This document shows, piece after piece, positions 50,502 through 59,976 of a DNA stretch of 64,000 nt. Origin of the DNA: Candidatus Phaeomarinobacter ectocarpi (GTDB lineage Bacteria > Pseudomonadota > Alphaproteobacteria > CGMCC-115125). The position numbers were made by a program, and so were the translations under genes. Location: NCBI RefSeq assembly GCF_000689395.1, contig NZ_HG966617.1, positions 878,753 through 942,752 on the forward strand, in the 5' to 3' direction. Below the pieces are notes generated by a model. The model saw only the letters and a program-made list of their open reading frames with translations. It was not told where the DNA came from and made no database searches. The first letter of the stretch is position 1. The number at the start of each line of letters is the position of its first letter.

Positions 50502-51503
50502 ATGGCCAACGCAGCACATTCCCTTGAGGACGTTGAGGCCTCATACCCGGCATTTGAAGGGTTGGCAGCGTTCTATCGGCGTGAACTTGAACCTTACCTG
50601 ATTGAACAGGAACAGCTGCGCAAAGCGGCTCACGGAAAGCTCAAAAAGTACTCGGCAATTGCTTTGTCTGCCGGTGCCGTTGCGCTCCTCACCATCTGGT
50701 CATTGGGAGGGTTCTCTTCAGGTTGGATTGGGTTTGTGCTTGCCGCTGTCGTGGTGATCTCGGTTATTGGTGTGATGGCCTACCACACCTCCAGCGTGTC
50801 CGAGGTGACAAGCCGTGTAAAAGGCGAGGTGCTGCATCGGTTGAGCACCTTCCTTGGATTCACCTACAACGCGGACCCCATCTCCGCCGAGCTGGATTGG
50901 TTTCAAGACGTCAGAATAATCCCCAGCTACGACCGACGATCACTGGAAGATGAAATTGTAGGTAGCCATGAAGGGGTAAGCTTTACGCTGTGTGAAGCGC
51001 ATCTGGAAGACCGGCGTACCCGTACCGACAGCGATGGCCGAACGGAGACGTACTACGTCACTGTGTTCAATGGTCTGTTGGCCCGCTTTACGTTTCCCAA
51101 GCCTTTTGCCGCGCGCACCATTCTCACCAGCGACGGCGGTGTGATTGGCAACTTCTTTGGGGGCATAGGAAAGAGCAAAGAGAGGGTACGGCTAGAAGAC
51201 CCCCGCTTTGAAAAGCTGTTTGAAGTCTTTTCCGATGATCAGGTTGAAGCGCGCTATTTGCTGACGCCGACCTTCATGGAACGGGTAAGCCAGCTGGCTG
51301 ATACCGTAGGTGGAAAGCTTCAGCTGGCGTTCGATGGCGACCGTCTTTTGATAACCATCAACGGTGGCGGCGACCGGTTTGAGGGTGGCGGCATGTTCAA
51401 GCGAGCAGATGATCCTGGTCAGATTGCCAAGATTGCCAGCGAAATTGGCCTCGTATTCGAGATCATTCATGTGCTGAGACTAAATGCGTCTACGCGCACC
51501 TGA
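50502..51503 (+). CDS. DUF3137 domain-containing membrane protein
   Basis: A 333-residue protein with two closely spaced membrane helices (about 52-67 and 72-89) and a large soluble domain. YDRRSLEDEIVGSHEGVSFT, LEDRRTRTDSDGRTETYYVT and FNGLLARFTFPKPFAARTIL match DUF3137. It is co-directional with lemA, 14 bp downstream, a common pairing that suggests a joint envelope function. Its biochemical activity is unknown. Confidence 0.88.
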   Translation: MANAAHSLEDVEASYPAFEGLAAFYRRELEPYLIEQEQLRKAAHGKLKKYSAIALSAGAVALLTIWSLGGFSSGWIGFVLAAVVVISVIGVMAYHTSSVSEVTSRVKGEVLHRLSTFLGFTYNADPISAELDWFQDVRIIPSYDRRSLEDEIVGSHEGVSFTLCEAHLEDRRTRTDSDGRTETYYVTVFNGLLARFTFPKPFAARTILTSDGGVIGNFFGGIGKSKERVRLEDPRFEKLFEVFSDDQVEARYLLTPTFMERVSQLADTVGGKLQLAFDGDRLLITINGGGDRFEGGGMFKRADDPGQIAKIASEIGLVFEIIHVLRLNASTRT

Positions 51504-51840
51504 GTGCCACGCTCCGAATCAATTTTTGCTAGGCGCCGAACTCCTGATTGCCAGTAGTCAAGTGGGTTTTAGAGCAACGGTTCCACCAAACCCTTGCCCT
51601 ATATGGGTTTGGTGAGGGCACCTGTCCCAAAACCGCTTGCGCCAATGGCAAAACACACATATCGACAGATGACACAGTTCTTGAAAGTGAGTCGGAAGCA
51701 AATTGCTTTGGGCGGCGCTCAATGGACAAGCCGTGGTCGCAAGACCCGGAGACGAAGTATCCGGTGTCTCAAGAGCACCAATGCACCACATCAGGCGCGC
51801 AAACGCGTGCTGCCAATAAGTCAGTGAAGAGGCAATTAAG
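51504..51840. other. 337-bp gap before the HU gene
   Basis: No convincing coding frame on either strand. It contains one clear inverted repeat at 51584-51614 and presumably the HU promoter in its second half, where no consensus-quality -35/-10 pair stands out. Confidence 0.5.
51584..51614. promoter_or_regulatory. 10-bp perfect inverted repeat upstream of HU
   Basis: CACCAAACCC (51584-51593) and GGGTTTGGTG (51605-51614) flank an 11-nt loop. It is 81 bp after the DUF3137 stop and 227 bp before the HU start. There is no T-run on either side, so it may be an operator or an mRNA-end hairpin. Confidence 0.45.
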
Positions 51841-52125
51841 ATGAGCAAGGCAGAATTTATCGAGAATGTTGCAGCTGCAGGCGACATGTCCAAGGCAGAA
51901 GCCAAGCGCGCGGTTGAGCTCGTGTTCGGCGAAATTGAAAAAGGCCTGAAGGGCGCGAAGAAGGAAGGCAAGTACACCATCGGTACTTTCGGCACCTTCA
52001 CAATTTCCAAGCGCGCTGCGCGCATGGGGCGCAACCCGCAAACGGGTGAAGCGATCAAGATCAAGGCGTCAAAAGTGCTGCGCTTCAAGCCAGCCGCTCA
52101 GCTTAAAGACGCAGCTGGCTGCTAA
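51841..52125 (+). CDS. HU family nucleoid DNA-binding protein
   Basis: A 94-residue histone-like protein that binds and bends DNA as a dimer. The family signature is in GTFGTFTISKRAARMGRNPQ followed by TGEAIKIKASKVLRFKPAAQ, including the Arg-Asn-Pro of the DNA-minor-groove arm. N-terminal helices are MSKAEFIENVAAAGDMSKAE. A strong terminator follows 57 nt after the stop. Confidence 0.95.
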   Translation: MSKAEFIENVAAAGDMSKAEAKRAVELVFGEIEKGLKGAKKEGKYTIGTFGTFTISKRAARMGRNPQTGEAIKIKASKVLRFKPAAQLKDAAGC

Positions 52126-52182
52126 GCTGGCCGCCAAACAGGATCGCTTCTTAAGCTGTTCTGGCTTTGCATGAGCATGATC

Positions 52183-52214
52183 AACCCGCCGACGTATTGC
52201 GTCGGCGGGTTTTT
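52183..52214 (+). terminator. Rho-independent terminator between HU and glnE
   Basis: A 9-bp stem (52185-52193 with 52201-52209), extended by two A-T pairs, a 7-nt loop GTATTGC and five T (52210-52214). It ends 17 nt before the glnE start codon. Confidence 0.9.
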
Positions 52215-52231
52215 CGTTTGAGAGTTGCACC

Positions 52232-55192
52232 ATGGCTCCACCTGTTAGCACCTCACCCCTGGAAGCAGTCAGCACGGCATCATTGATCGCGTCCGATCAA
52301 ACCCGCGCCGAATGGACCATCGAGGAACTTCAAGCAGCGTCCCCTTCTACCGGGCGCGTAGATAAAGCCCTGATCAAACTGCTGAAGGATGATCGCGCGA
52401 GAGCGCTCCTCTCTGCCATGGCTGGGAACTCTCCCTTCCTGGCGCGGTTGCTGGTGCGGGAAGCGGAAATCCTGCCGTCCCTGCTCTCCGAACAAGCCTC
52501 GCAGAGTCTTGAAACTCTGCTTAAGGCGTGCCGGGCGGAAATGGAGGCGGCGCAGGACCAAGCCACGCTCATGGAGGCGGCGCGAACTGCCAAACGTCGT
52601 GTCGCATTGCTGACCGCAGCTGCGGACGTCTCAACTGCCTGGCCGCTTGAAAGTGTCACGCGTGCTCTCACGCTCCTGGCAGATACAGTCATCGAGTCGA
52701 CATGCCGGTGGTTACTACGCCGGTCCGCTAAGGCAGGGGACATCAAACTTGTAGATGAGAAAGTGCCGACCACTGGCTCTGGCCTCATTGTCATCGCCAT
52801 GGGAAAGCACGGAGCATTCGAGCTCAATTACTCCAGCGACATCGACATCATCGTGTTTTATGAGCCCGACGGTCTTGAATTCGCAGAAGGCATAGATCCC
52901 GGATCATTCTTCGTCCGCCTCACCCGCGACCTAGTCAAGGTTCTTCAGGAACCAACCGGTGGGGGATATGTATTCCGGACGGACCTCCGCCTACGACCAG
53001 ATGCCGGATCGACCAGTATTGCCATCTCCGCAGAGGCCGCTGAAACCTACTACGAGACCATGGGGCAGAACTGGGAGCGCGCCGCCATGATCAAGGCGCG
53101 CGAATGCGCGGGTGACCTGGCGGCTGGCCGCCGGCTGCTCGACATGCTGGAACCGTTTGTCTGGCGGCGATATCTGGATTTTGCGGCTATCGACGATATT
53201 CATTCCCTCAAGCGCCAGATTCATGCCCATGGCGGGCATGGCGCCATCGCCATCGAAGGCCATGACGTAAAGCTTGGCCGCGGTGGTATCCGCGAGATCG
53301 AGTTTTTCGTTCAGATACAACAGCTGATTGGCGGCGGGAAGTCTCCCGCGCTGCGCGGACGTGCCACCATCAAGATGCTTGAAGGGCTTGTCGCGGAAGG
53401 GTGGGTCACCGACCAGGCGCGCCAAGAGCTGTCTGATGCATATGACTTTCTGCGCACGCTCGAACATCGTTTGCAGATGGTGAATGACGAACAAACCCAT
53501 CGCATGCCACGCAACAAGGAAGGCGTTGCGTGCATTGCTGCCTTTATGGGGTTTGCGGACGAAGAAGCATTTCGACTGAGACTGCGAACGGTGCTCGAAA
53601 CAGTACAGCGGCACTACGCGCAGCTGTTTGAAAATGAGCCATCTGCTGCGCAGGAAGATGAGGCATTGGTCTTCAGCGGTACAGACAACGACCCCGCCAC
53701 GTTGCGTGCACTCAACGAGATGGGTTTTTCCGGCCCAGCGGCAGTCATAGACATCGTTCGCGGTTGGCATTTTGGCCGTATCCCGGCAACGCGGGCCGCG
53801 CGTTCGCGTGAACTTCTGACCAAGCTGACGCCGTCATTGCTCCGTGCCCTGGCAACGGTGGACAACCCGGACCAGGCAATTTTCAGATTTGACACGTTTC
53901 TGTCCGGCCAGCCTGCCGGCGTCCAGTTTTTTTCCCTGCTGTATCAAAATCCCGCGTTGATGGACCTGCTGGCAGGGATCATGGGATCCGCTCCCATGCT
54001 TGCCAGATACCTTTCAGAACATCCCAACGTTCTTGAGGCCGTTATTGCAGCAGACTTCTACGGACCTCTTCCAGATGAAGAGCAACGCTCGATGGAGGTT
54101 GCGGAAGTTGTCCAGGAGGCGGAAGGGTTTGAGCAGACTCTTGATCTGACACGCATCTATGCGCGCGAGCAGATGTTTCAGATTGGCGTACAGGTCTTGA
54201 CAGGAACGGCACCTGCTCGCGAAGCCGGCCAAGCCTATGCCGACCTCGCCTCCGCCTTGGTCCGAGGCATGGTCCCGGTCGCGACTCAGGAGATTGAACA
54301 TAATCATGGCCGCCTGCCTGGCGGAGAGATGGCGGTTGTTGCCATGGGCAAGCTCGGCGGCTCAGAGATGACAGCCACGTCTGACCTAGACCTGATCGTC
54401 ATTTATGATTTCGACGGTGAGAATTCAGAGTCAGATGGGCAACGTCCGATTGACGGTGTCAGATACTACACACGCGTTTGCCAGCGATTGATCAGTGCTT
54501 TGACAGCGCCAACCGCTGAAGGACCCCTCTACGAAGTCGACATGCGTTTGCGCCCCTCTGGGCACGCCGGTCCTTTGGCAACAAGGCTGCGTAGTTTTCA
54601 GACCTATCACCACGAAAGTGCTTGGACGTGGGAGAAAATGGCACTGACGCGCGCGCGCGCTATTTCCGGCTCACCAGAAATGCGTGAAAGGGTTTCCTCC
54701 GCAGTTGCGCAGGCATTGTGCGAGGAACGAGAGCCGGGCGCAGTCGCGCGTGATGTCGTGGATATGAGGGCGCGAGTCTACAAAGAACTGGGCAGCGAAG
54801 ACCTCTGGGACATCAAACATGGCAAAGGTGGATTGGTTGACCTTGAGTTCATCGCTCAGGGACTGCAGCTCATGCATTGCCAGGACAAACCTGAGGTGCT
54901 GGATACGGGGACAAGAGCTGCACTCGAAAAATTAGTCCGGGCAGATGTCCTTGGTTCGTCGTTAGGGGAAGAGCTGATAATTGCTGCGGACAAGTTCAAC
55001 AATCTCACACAGATATTGCGTATAGCAGTGCAGGATAAATTCGTGCCGGAGAATGCTGCGGAAGCCTTGAAAAGCCGCCTGGCGCGGGCCGTTGACGTGC
55101 CAAGCTTCTCGGCCGTGGAGAGAGAGCTTGCGGAGGCAAAAGTCGTTGTTGATAGGGCTTTTGACAAGCTCCTGACGAAAGTAGCCATCTAG
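52232..55192 (+). CDS. glnE: Bifunctional glutamine synthetase adenylyltransferase/deadenylase
   Basis: A 986-residue regulator of glutamine synthetase. It adenylylates the enzyme under nitrogen excess and removes the modification under limitation, responding to PII. Both nucleotidyltransferase domains are present: the N-terminal deadenylylase site GKHGAFELNYSSDIDIIVFY (near residue 203) and the C-terminal adenylylase site GKLGGSEMTATSDLDLIVIY (near 714). The linker contains KLGRGGIREIEFFVQIQQLI, and the C-terminal half has its counterpart HGKGGLVDLEFIAQGLQLMH. The start ATG lies 17 nt after a terminator. Confidence 0.96.
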   Translation: MAPPVSTSPLEAVSTASLIASDQTRAEWTIEELQAASPSTGRVDKALIKLLKDDRARALLSAMAGNSPFLARLLVREAEILPSLLSEQASQSLETLLKACRAEMEAAQDQATLMEAARTAKRRVALLTAAADVSTAWPLESVTRALTLLADTVIESTCRWLLRRSAKAGDIKLVDEKVPTTGSGLIVIAMGKHGAFELNYSSDIDIIVFYEPDGLEFAEGIDPGSFFVRLTRDLVKVLQEPTGGGYVFRTDLRLRPDAGSTSIAISAEAAETYYETMGQNWERAAMIKARECAGDLAAGRRLLDMLEPFVWRRYLDFAAIDDIHSLKRQIHAHGGHGAIAIEGHDVKLGRGGIREIEFFVQIQQLIGGGKSPALRGRATIKMLEGLVAEGWVTDQARQELSDAYDFLRTLEHRLQMVNDEQTHRMPRNKEGVACIAAFMGFADEEAFRLRLRTVLETVQRHYAQLFENEPSAAQEDEALVFSGTDNDPATLRALNEMGFSGPAAVIDIVRGWHFGRIPATRAARSRELLTKLTPSLLRALATVDNPDQAIFRFDTFLSGQPAGVQFFSLLYQNPALMDLLAGIMGSAPMLARYLSEHPNVLEAVIAADFYGPLPDEEQRSMEVAEVVQEAEGFEQTLDLTRIYAREQMFQIGVQVLTGTAPAREAGQAYADLASALVRGMVPVATQEIEHNHGRLPGGEMAVVAMGKLGGSEMTATSDLDLIVIYDFDGENSESDGQRPIDGVRYYTRVCQRLISALTAPTAEGPLYEVDMRLRPSGHAGPLATRLRSFQTYHHESAWTWEKMALTRARAISGSPEMRERVSSAVAQALCEEREPGAVARDVVDMRARVYKELGSEDLWDIKHGKGGLVDLEFIAQGLQLMHCQDKPEVLDTGTRAALEKLVRADVLGSSLGEELIIAADKFNNLTQILRIAVQDKFVPENAAEALKSRLARAVDVPSFSAVERELAEAKVVVDRAFDKLLTKVAI

Positions 55193-55283
55193 GGCACCAC
55201 AACGCTGTTATCCTTAACGCACGCCGCCGCTTGAAGGCCGCAATAACTGTGTTTACTCCCAATAGACAGTTTAAGGAGGATGA

Positions 55284-56921
55284 GTGGCGTGGGTCACTCA
55301 TAGCCTGATCCACATGGAGCGCTTCGACGTCATCGTCATTGGTGCGGGCCACAATGGCCTGACAGCCGCCGCCTATCTGGCGCGTGCTGGCCTCAGTGTG
55401 CTTGTGCTGGAGAAAAACGAGTATATCGGCGGTGCGGCCGTTAGCCGGGAAATTGAACCTGGCTTCATCTACTCAAGCTGCTCCTACGCTCTCAGCCTTT
55501 TGCGTCCGGAAATTGTACGCGATCTCGAACTGGTCCGGCACGGTCTGAGGGTCATGCCCTATCATGGCTCAGTCACGCTCATGGGCGATGGCCGTTATCT
55601 GGCAGCGTCATCTCATTCAGACGTAATGCGACGCGAAATCTCACGCTTCTCCAAGCGCGATGCAGATGCCTATCAGCAATACAGTCGAGATATGCGGCGG
55701 CAGGCTGATCTGGTGGCCCCATTGCTCATGCAGGCACCTCCTGATCCAGCCTCACTGTCGCCATCAAAACTCCGTCGGACGCTCTCTTTGCTTTCGGACG
55801 CTGGAGCGATGGGAGCCGCGGGTGTTGCCGATGCGGTGCGGTTCTGGACGATGTCCGCAGCGGATTTGCTTGACCGATATTTTGAATCAGACGTCGTAAA
55901 AGCCCATCTGGCCGCATCAGCAACCATTGGCACAGGGCTTGGCCCCATGTCGCCGGGCAGTGCCTACGTGATGCTGCATCACAGGATCGGCGGCATTGAT
56001 GGTGCCGGTGGAGCATGGGGTTATGTGCGCGGCGGCATGGGTACTGTGTCCAAAGCGCTGGCAGCCTCAGTCCACGCCTCTGGTGGTGAGGTTCGCGCAT
56101 CAAGCGGCGTTGATGAGGTCAAGGTCAGCAAGGGAAGGGCATCTGGTGTCGTTCTGGAGGACGGGACACAAATCGACGCCAGTGTCGTGATGTCGGGGCT
56201 CGAGCTCAAACGGTCCGTCTTGTCGCTGCTCGACTGGAAAGGCTTGCCCAAGGGCTTTCCTGATCGCGTATCTAAATTCAAGACGCGCGGCTCGTCGGCC
56301 AAGCTGAACATCGCCCTGGATGGTCACCCACAATTCAGTGCCGTTCCCGATGACTGCCCCTCGCTCGATGGTGACATCCGACTGTGTGGAACGATTGAGG
56401 ACATGGAGCATGCGTATGATGACTGGAAGGAACGGGTCATGCCGCGCAATCCATACATCGAGATGGTGCTGCCATCCCGACTTGACCCAACCCTGGCACC
56501 ACCCGGCAAGCATGTGGCATCGGTGTTCGTCCAATATGTTCCAGACACATTGATTGATGGCAGTTGGACACAGGCAAATCGTAAGACGCTCGAGGATGTC
56601 GTACTCGACAAGATCGAAGCGGCTGCTCCGGGCTTCAGAAAAAAAGTGCGGCATGTGGAGACCAGAACACCCGCTGAACTCGAGGGCGAAATAGGCCTGA
56701 CACAGGGAAACATCTTCCATGGAGAGCTGACGCTCGACCAGCTGTTGTTCAATCGCCCTCTCCCGGAACTGGCGCAATACAGAACACCCGTTCGCAACTA
56801 TTATCTTTGTGGCTCAAGCACACATCCGGGCGGGGGTGTCATGGGGGCACCGGGCGCCAACGCGGCAAGCGCGGTTCTGTCTGACATTGGCAAGCGCCGC
56901 AGAGTGAGGCGGTCTGCATGA
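55284..56921 (+). CDS. FAD-dependent oxidoreductase, PYROXD2/phytoene-dehydrogenase-like (first)
   Basis: A 545-residue flavoprotein of the CrtI-related PYROXD2 group. FAD binding is shown by VIVIGAGHNGLTAAAYLARA, GGAAVSRE, and the C-terminal LCGSSTHPGGGVMGAPGANA. Starting choice: AGGAGG sits 4 nt before the GTG at 55284; an ATG at 55314 starts nearer the conserved fold but lacks a ribosome-binding site. The stop overlaps the next start (ATGA). It is not expected to make carotenoids, since no crt genes are present. The substrate is unknown. Confidence 0.86.
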   Translation: MAWVTHSLIHMERFDVIVIGAGHNGLTAAAYLARAGLSVLVLEKNEYIGGAAVSREIEPGFIYSSCSYALSLLRPEIVRDLELVRHGLRVMPYHGSVTLMGDGRYLAASSHSDVMRREISRFSKRDADAYQQYSRDMRRQADLVAPLLMQAPPDPASLSPSKLRRTLSLLSDAGAMGAAGVADAVRFWTMSAADLLDRYFESDVVKAHLAASATIGTGLGPMSPGSAYVMLHHRIGGIDGAGGAWGYVRGGMGTVSKALAASVHASGGEVRASSGVDEVKVSKGRASGVVLEDGTQIDASVVMSGLELKRSVLSLLDWKGLPKGFPDRVSKFKTRGSSAKLNIALDGHPQFSAVPDDCPSLDGDIRLCGTIEDMEHAYDDWKERVMPRNPYIEMVLPSRLDPTLAPPGKHVASVFVQYVPDTLIDGSWTQANRKTLEDVVLDKIEAAAPGFRKKVRHVETRTPAELEGEIGLTQGNIFHGELTLDQLLFNRPLPELAQYRTPVRNYYLCGSSTHPGGGVMGAPGANAASAVLSDIGKRRRVRRSA

Positions 56922-58510
56922 GTGCGGCTGCAAACACTTTTGACATTGCGATCGTCGGAGGCGGTCACAACGGGCTTGTTGCAGCAGCTCTGTTGGCGAA
57001 GGCAGGGCGGCGCGTGGTTTTGTGCGAAGCACTACCAACTCTGGGCGGGGCTGCAGGTGTCAGCACACTGATGCCCGGTATGCGCGCGCCTAAATGCGCT
57101 CACGTGGTAAGTGGATTTTCTCCAGCCCTCATCCGAAAACTGAATCTCAAGAAGCATGGCTTGAATGTTCTTCAAAAAGACATGAGCCGTGTGGCGCTTG
57201 ATCCGGGCGGCCGCCATATTGTCTTTGGGCCCAAGGCCAAGGCTACCCGCGAGAACATCTTCAACTGGTCAAGCCGGGATGCTGAGTCCTGGAAAGTGTT
57301 CTGTGGCGAGTTGGACCTTTTAACTTCCGCGTTGGTTCCATTGCATCGAGGCGTCTCGCCGGACCTTGTTCCAGAAACATGGCCAGAGCGGATGGCATGG
57401 GCGCGTCATTATCTGCGTGTACGCCGGAACGGACGTGAACCGTTTCAGAAATTGCTTCAACTTCTACCGTCCAATGTCGGCGACTTTCTGGATGCCTCAT
57501 TTGAGACAGACATACTCAAAGGTGCCCTGGCGCTTGACGCCAGCCTTGGTTCGTATCACGGCCCCAGTGCTCCGGGCTCCTTGTTCTATTGGACCTGGCA
57601 AAGAGCCGGCGAGCTAGCGAGCCCGTCAGGCACCTTGCAAGTTGAAGGGGGGCCTGACGCGTTGGTGCAGGCGCTCGCATCTGCCGCTCGGGCAAGGGGT
57701 GCCGACATAAGGACGTCATCCTCTGTCGCCTCAATTCGTATTGAAGATGAGGAAACCACGGGGCTTGTGCTCGCCAATGGTGATGAAATCGCCGCACCCA
57801 TCGTAATCTCGACGATCAATCCAAAGGCGACATATCTCAACTTGGTTGGAGCCAAGCACCTTGACGCCGGGATGGCGCGTGATGTCGGTGCCATCCGTGT
57901 GCGTGCCTCAGCGGCGAAAGTGAATCTTGCGTTGGCCCAACTGCCCTCTTTTGCGAAAGCTGATGAGAAACTCCTTGCTGGACGCCTGCTTGTCGCGCCA
58001 GGCCTTGCGGAGGTCGAGCGTGCCTCAAACCCACAAAAATATGGCGCGCTGCCCGCATACCCTGTGATGGAGGTAACGCTTCCAAGTATCGTTGACGCAA
58101 GCCTGACACCGGATGGCCGCCACATATTGTCCGCGATTGTTCCGTTTGTCCCGTTGGACGTTGACGGCGGGTGGGAAGGCCAAAGCGATAATTTGATCAA
58201 GCGGGTGATAAAGACGCTTGGGGAGTATGCGCCGGACATATCTGATCTTGTGATGGCTGGCGAAGTCCTGACGCCAAGAGACCTGGAAACCCATTGCGGC
58301 GTTGCCGGGGCCGATTGGCATCAGGGCGAGGTCACTTTTGATCAGGCCATGATGATGCGACCCGTTCCTCAGCTTGCAAATGGGAGAAGCCCCATCGGTG
58401 GCCTGTTCCTCGGTGGCGCTGGCGCACATCCAGGCGGCGGTTTGTCCGGCCGACCCGCGGTGAACGCAGTTGCAGCGGCTACCAAATATGCAAAAGGGGG
58501 GCGATCATGA
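56918..58510 (+). CDS. FAD-dependent oxidoreductase, PYROXD2/phytoene-dehydrogenase-like (second)
   Basis: A 530-residue paralog of the preceding protein. It has the N-terminal FAD motif IAIVGGGHNGLVAAALLAKA, then LGGAAGVST, and the C-terminal FLGGAGAHPGGGLSGRPAVN. Similar internal landmarks, GDFLDASFETDILKGALALD and WTWQRAGELASPSGTLQVEG, mirror those of the first protein. The gene overlaps both neighbours by 4 bp, so the three products are probably made in fixed ratio. Two unequal flavoproteins encoded together suggest a heteromeric enzyme. Confidence 0.87.
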   Translation: MSAAANTFDIAIVGGGHNGLVAAALLAKAGRRVVLCEALPTLGGAAGVSTLMPGMRAPKCAHVVSGFSPALIRKLNLKKHGLNVLQKDMSRVALDPGGRHIVFGPKAKATRENIFNWSSRDAESWKVFCGELDLLTSALVPLHRGVSPDLVPETWPERMAWARHYLRVRRNGREPFQKLLQLLPSNVGDFLDASFETDILKGALALDASLGSYHGPSAPGSLFYWTWQRAGELASPSGTLQVEGGPDALVQALASAARARGADIRTSSSVASIRIEDEETTGLVLANGDEIAAPIVISTINPKATYLNLVGAKHLDAGMARDVGAIRVRASAAKVNLALAQLPSFAKADEKLLAGRLLVAPGLAEVERASNPQKYGALPAYPVMEVTLPSIVDASLTPDGRHILSAIVPFVPLDVDGGWEGQSDNLIKRVIKTLGEYAPDISDLVMAGEVLTPRDLETHCGVAGADWHQGEVTFDQAMMMRPVPQLANGRSPIGGLFLGGAGAHPGGGLSGRPAVNAVAAATKYAKGGRS

Positions 58511-59682
58511 GCAGGTCCCACACACAGACACAAAGCTGGGATCTGGCTGTGCGACCAACGCCTCTTCACGCGCGGACTGCGCAATTCAACCGAACCAATC
58601 AATGGACGCAGGAGCTGGGGTGGACGCTGCCATCTGTGTACGACCATTTGGAAGCCGAACATGCAGCCTTGCGGAACGCGTGCGCTCTATCGGATCTGAA
58701 TGGACTCGTTACCTATCAATTGTCCGGTCGTGAGGTCAGTGAGTATCTCAATCGGTTGGCGGGCGGATGTGGCGGCGATGTGGGCGTTGGAAAGTGCCGC
58801 CGCGTTGCCATCAGTGATGATGAAGGCGGGCTGATCGCTGACGGCGTTGTCATCCGATCAGATCAATCGGGTTGGCTTCTGACACTTCCCGTTCGGTGCC
58901 TGGATTGGCTCATCACGTCCGCACATGGTTTTGACTGCTATGTTCAGGATGTGTCCGAGACAACGTCCACATTTGCCCTCGATGGCCCCTCTTCCTGCGC
59001 CGCGTTGCTGGCTGCTGGAATGGGTGGAATCGAGGCGCTTAGGCCTGGGGCGGTGAGGGCACTCACAGTGGGAACCGCGAAAGTCACGGTGGCCCGCATT
59101 TCCGCGACCGGTGGACTGGGATACGAGGTCCGATGTGACACTGATGATGCCGTGTTTGTTTTTGATCGGGTGCGCCTGGGAGCAGAGCTTTTCAGACCCG
59201 TCTTTGCCGGGCAGCACGCGCGTCACCTCGCGCAGCTAGAAGCCGGACACCCTCGTGCCAATCACGATTTTGAGTCCGCGTTGACGGCATCGCTCGACGA
59301 TCGCCGTTCAGCCTTCGAAGTCGGACTTGGCGCGTTGCTTGACTTCTCAGGAGGGCACTTCACTGGCAAGCATGCTCTCATGCGACAACGTGAAAAGGGC
59401 GCACAAAGAGCGATTGTCGGAGTTGAGGTTGATGGAGAACTGCAACCGGACGGCAGGCTGATCTCAACGCCGACGGGAATTGTTGGCAAGGTAACAAGCC
59501 ATGCATGGTCCCCATCGTGCAAAAAGCAGATCGGCCTTGCTGACCTTCGCGCAGACATTCTGGGCTCCGCGGCGGATATCAGCCTGCAGGGACAAGCCGG
59601 CCAGAAAATTCCCGTCAAAATCGCGCCTAGACCGTTTTACACCTGTCCCAATGCGCGACGCACGCCACCAGAAGCGCAGTAA
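58507..59682 (+). CDS. GcvT-like folate-binding aminomethyltransferase family protein
   Basis: A 391-residue protein of the GcvT/YgfZ/dimethylglycine-oxidase folate-binding superfamily. Matching parts are LRNACALSDLNGLVTYQLSG (tetrahydrofolate fold), ISATGGLGYEVRCD, AQLEAGHPRANHDF (compare RLEAGYP in T-proteins), and the C-terminal PTGIVGKVTSHAWSPSCKKQ. It would accept a one-carbon unit from an amine or act as an accessory folate protein. It is last in a coupled three-gene operon with two flavoproteins. Confidence 0.85.
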   Translation: MSRSHTQTQSWDLAVRPTPLHARTAQFNRTNQWTQELGWTLPSVYDHLEAEHAALRNACALSDLNGLVTYQLSGREVSEYLNRLAGGCGGDVGVGKCRRVAISDDEGGLIADGVVIRSDQSGWLLTLPVRCLDWLITSAHGFDCYVQDVSETTSTFALDGPSSCAALLAAGMGGIEALRPGAVRALTVGTAKVTVARISATGGLGYEVRCDTDDAVFVFDRVRLGAELFRPVFAGQHARHLAQLEAGHPRANHDFESALTASLDDRRSAFEVGLGALLDFSGGHFTGKHALMRQREKGAQRAIVGVEVDGELQPDGRLISTPTGIVGKVTSHAWSPSCKKQIGLADLRADILGSAADISLQGQAGQKIPVKIAPRPFYTCPNARRTPPEAQ

Positions 59683-59976
59683 TCTGCCGATTTTTGTCGA
59701 CGCTTTTTATTCCGGTATTTCGACGGATTCGTGTGCCCTGGCCGTTTGATCTTCTGAATACCAACAGAAGGCGTCTGCAAGCATGCCGCTGGTACAGCGT
59801 TCCCTGAACGCCCCCGGTCGGTCGGCATCCCTCAAACCGCCACTTGCAGCGTCTTCAACCCGGTGCAGCGCGTCTGCGTCTTGTCATGGCCCCCTGTGGC
59901 ATGTGGCGCGCTGTGCCGGCGGTGTTCATCAAATGGGCATGTGGGGCATCACAACCCAATGTATCGAAGGAACGAT

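Noticed and set aside
59683-59976. Open frames of about 65-80 codons in the gap before the EF-hand gene
   Set aside because: No ribosome-binding sites, low-complexity products and two competing frames; the gap more likely holds the EF-hand promoter and leader.
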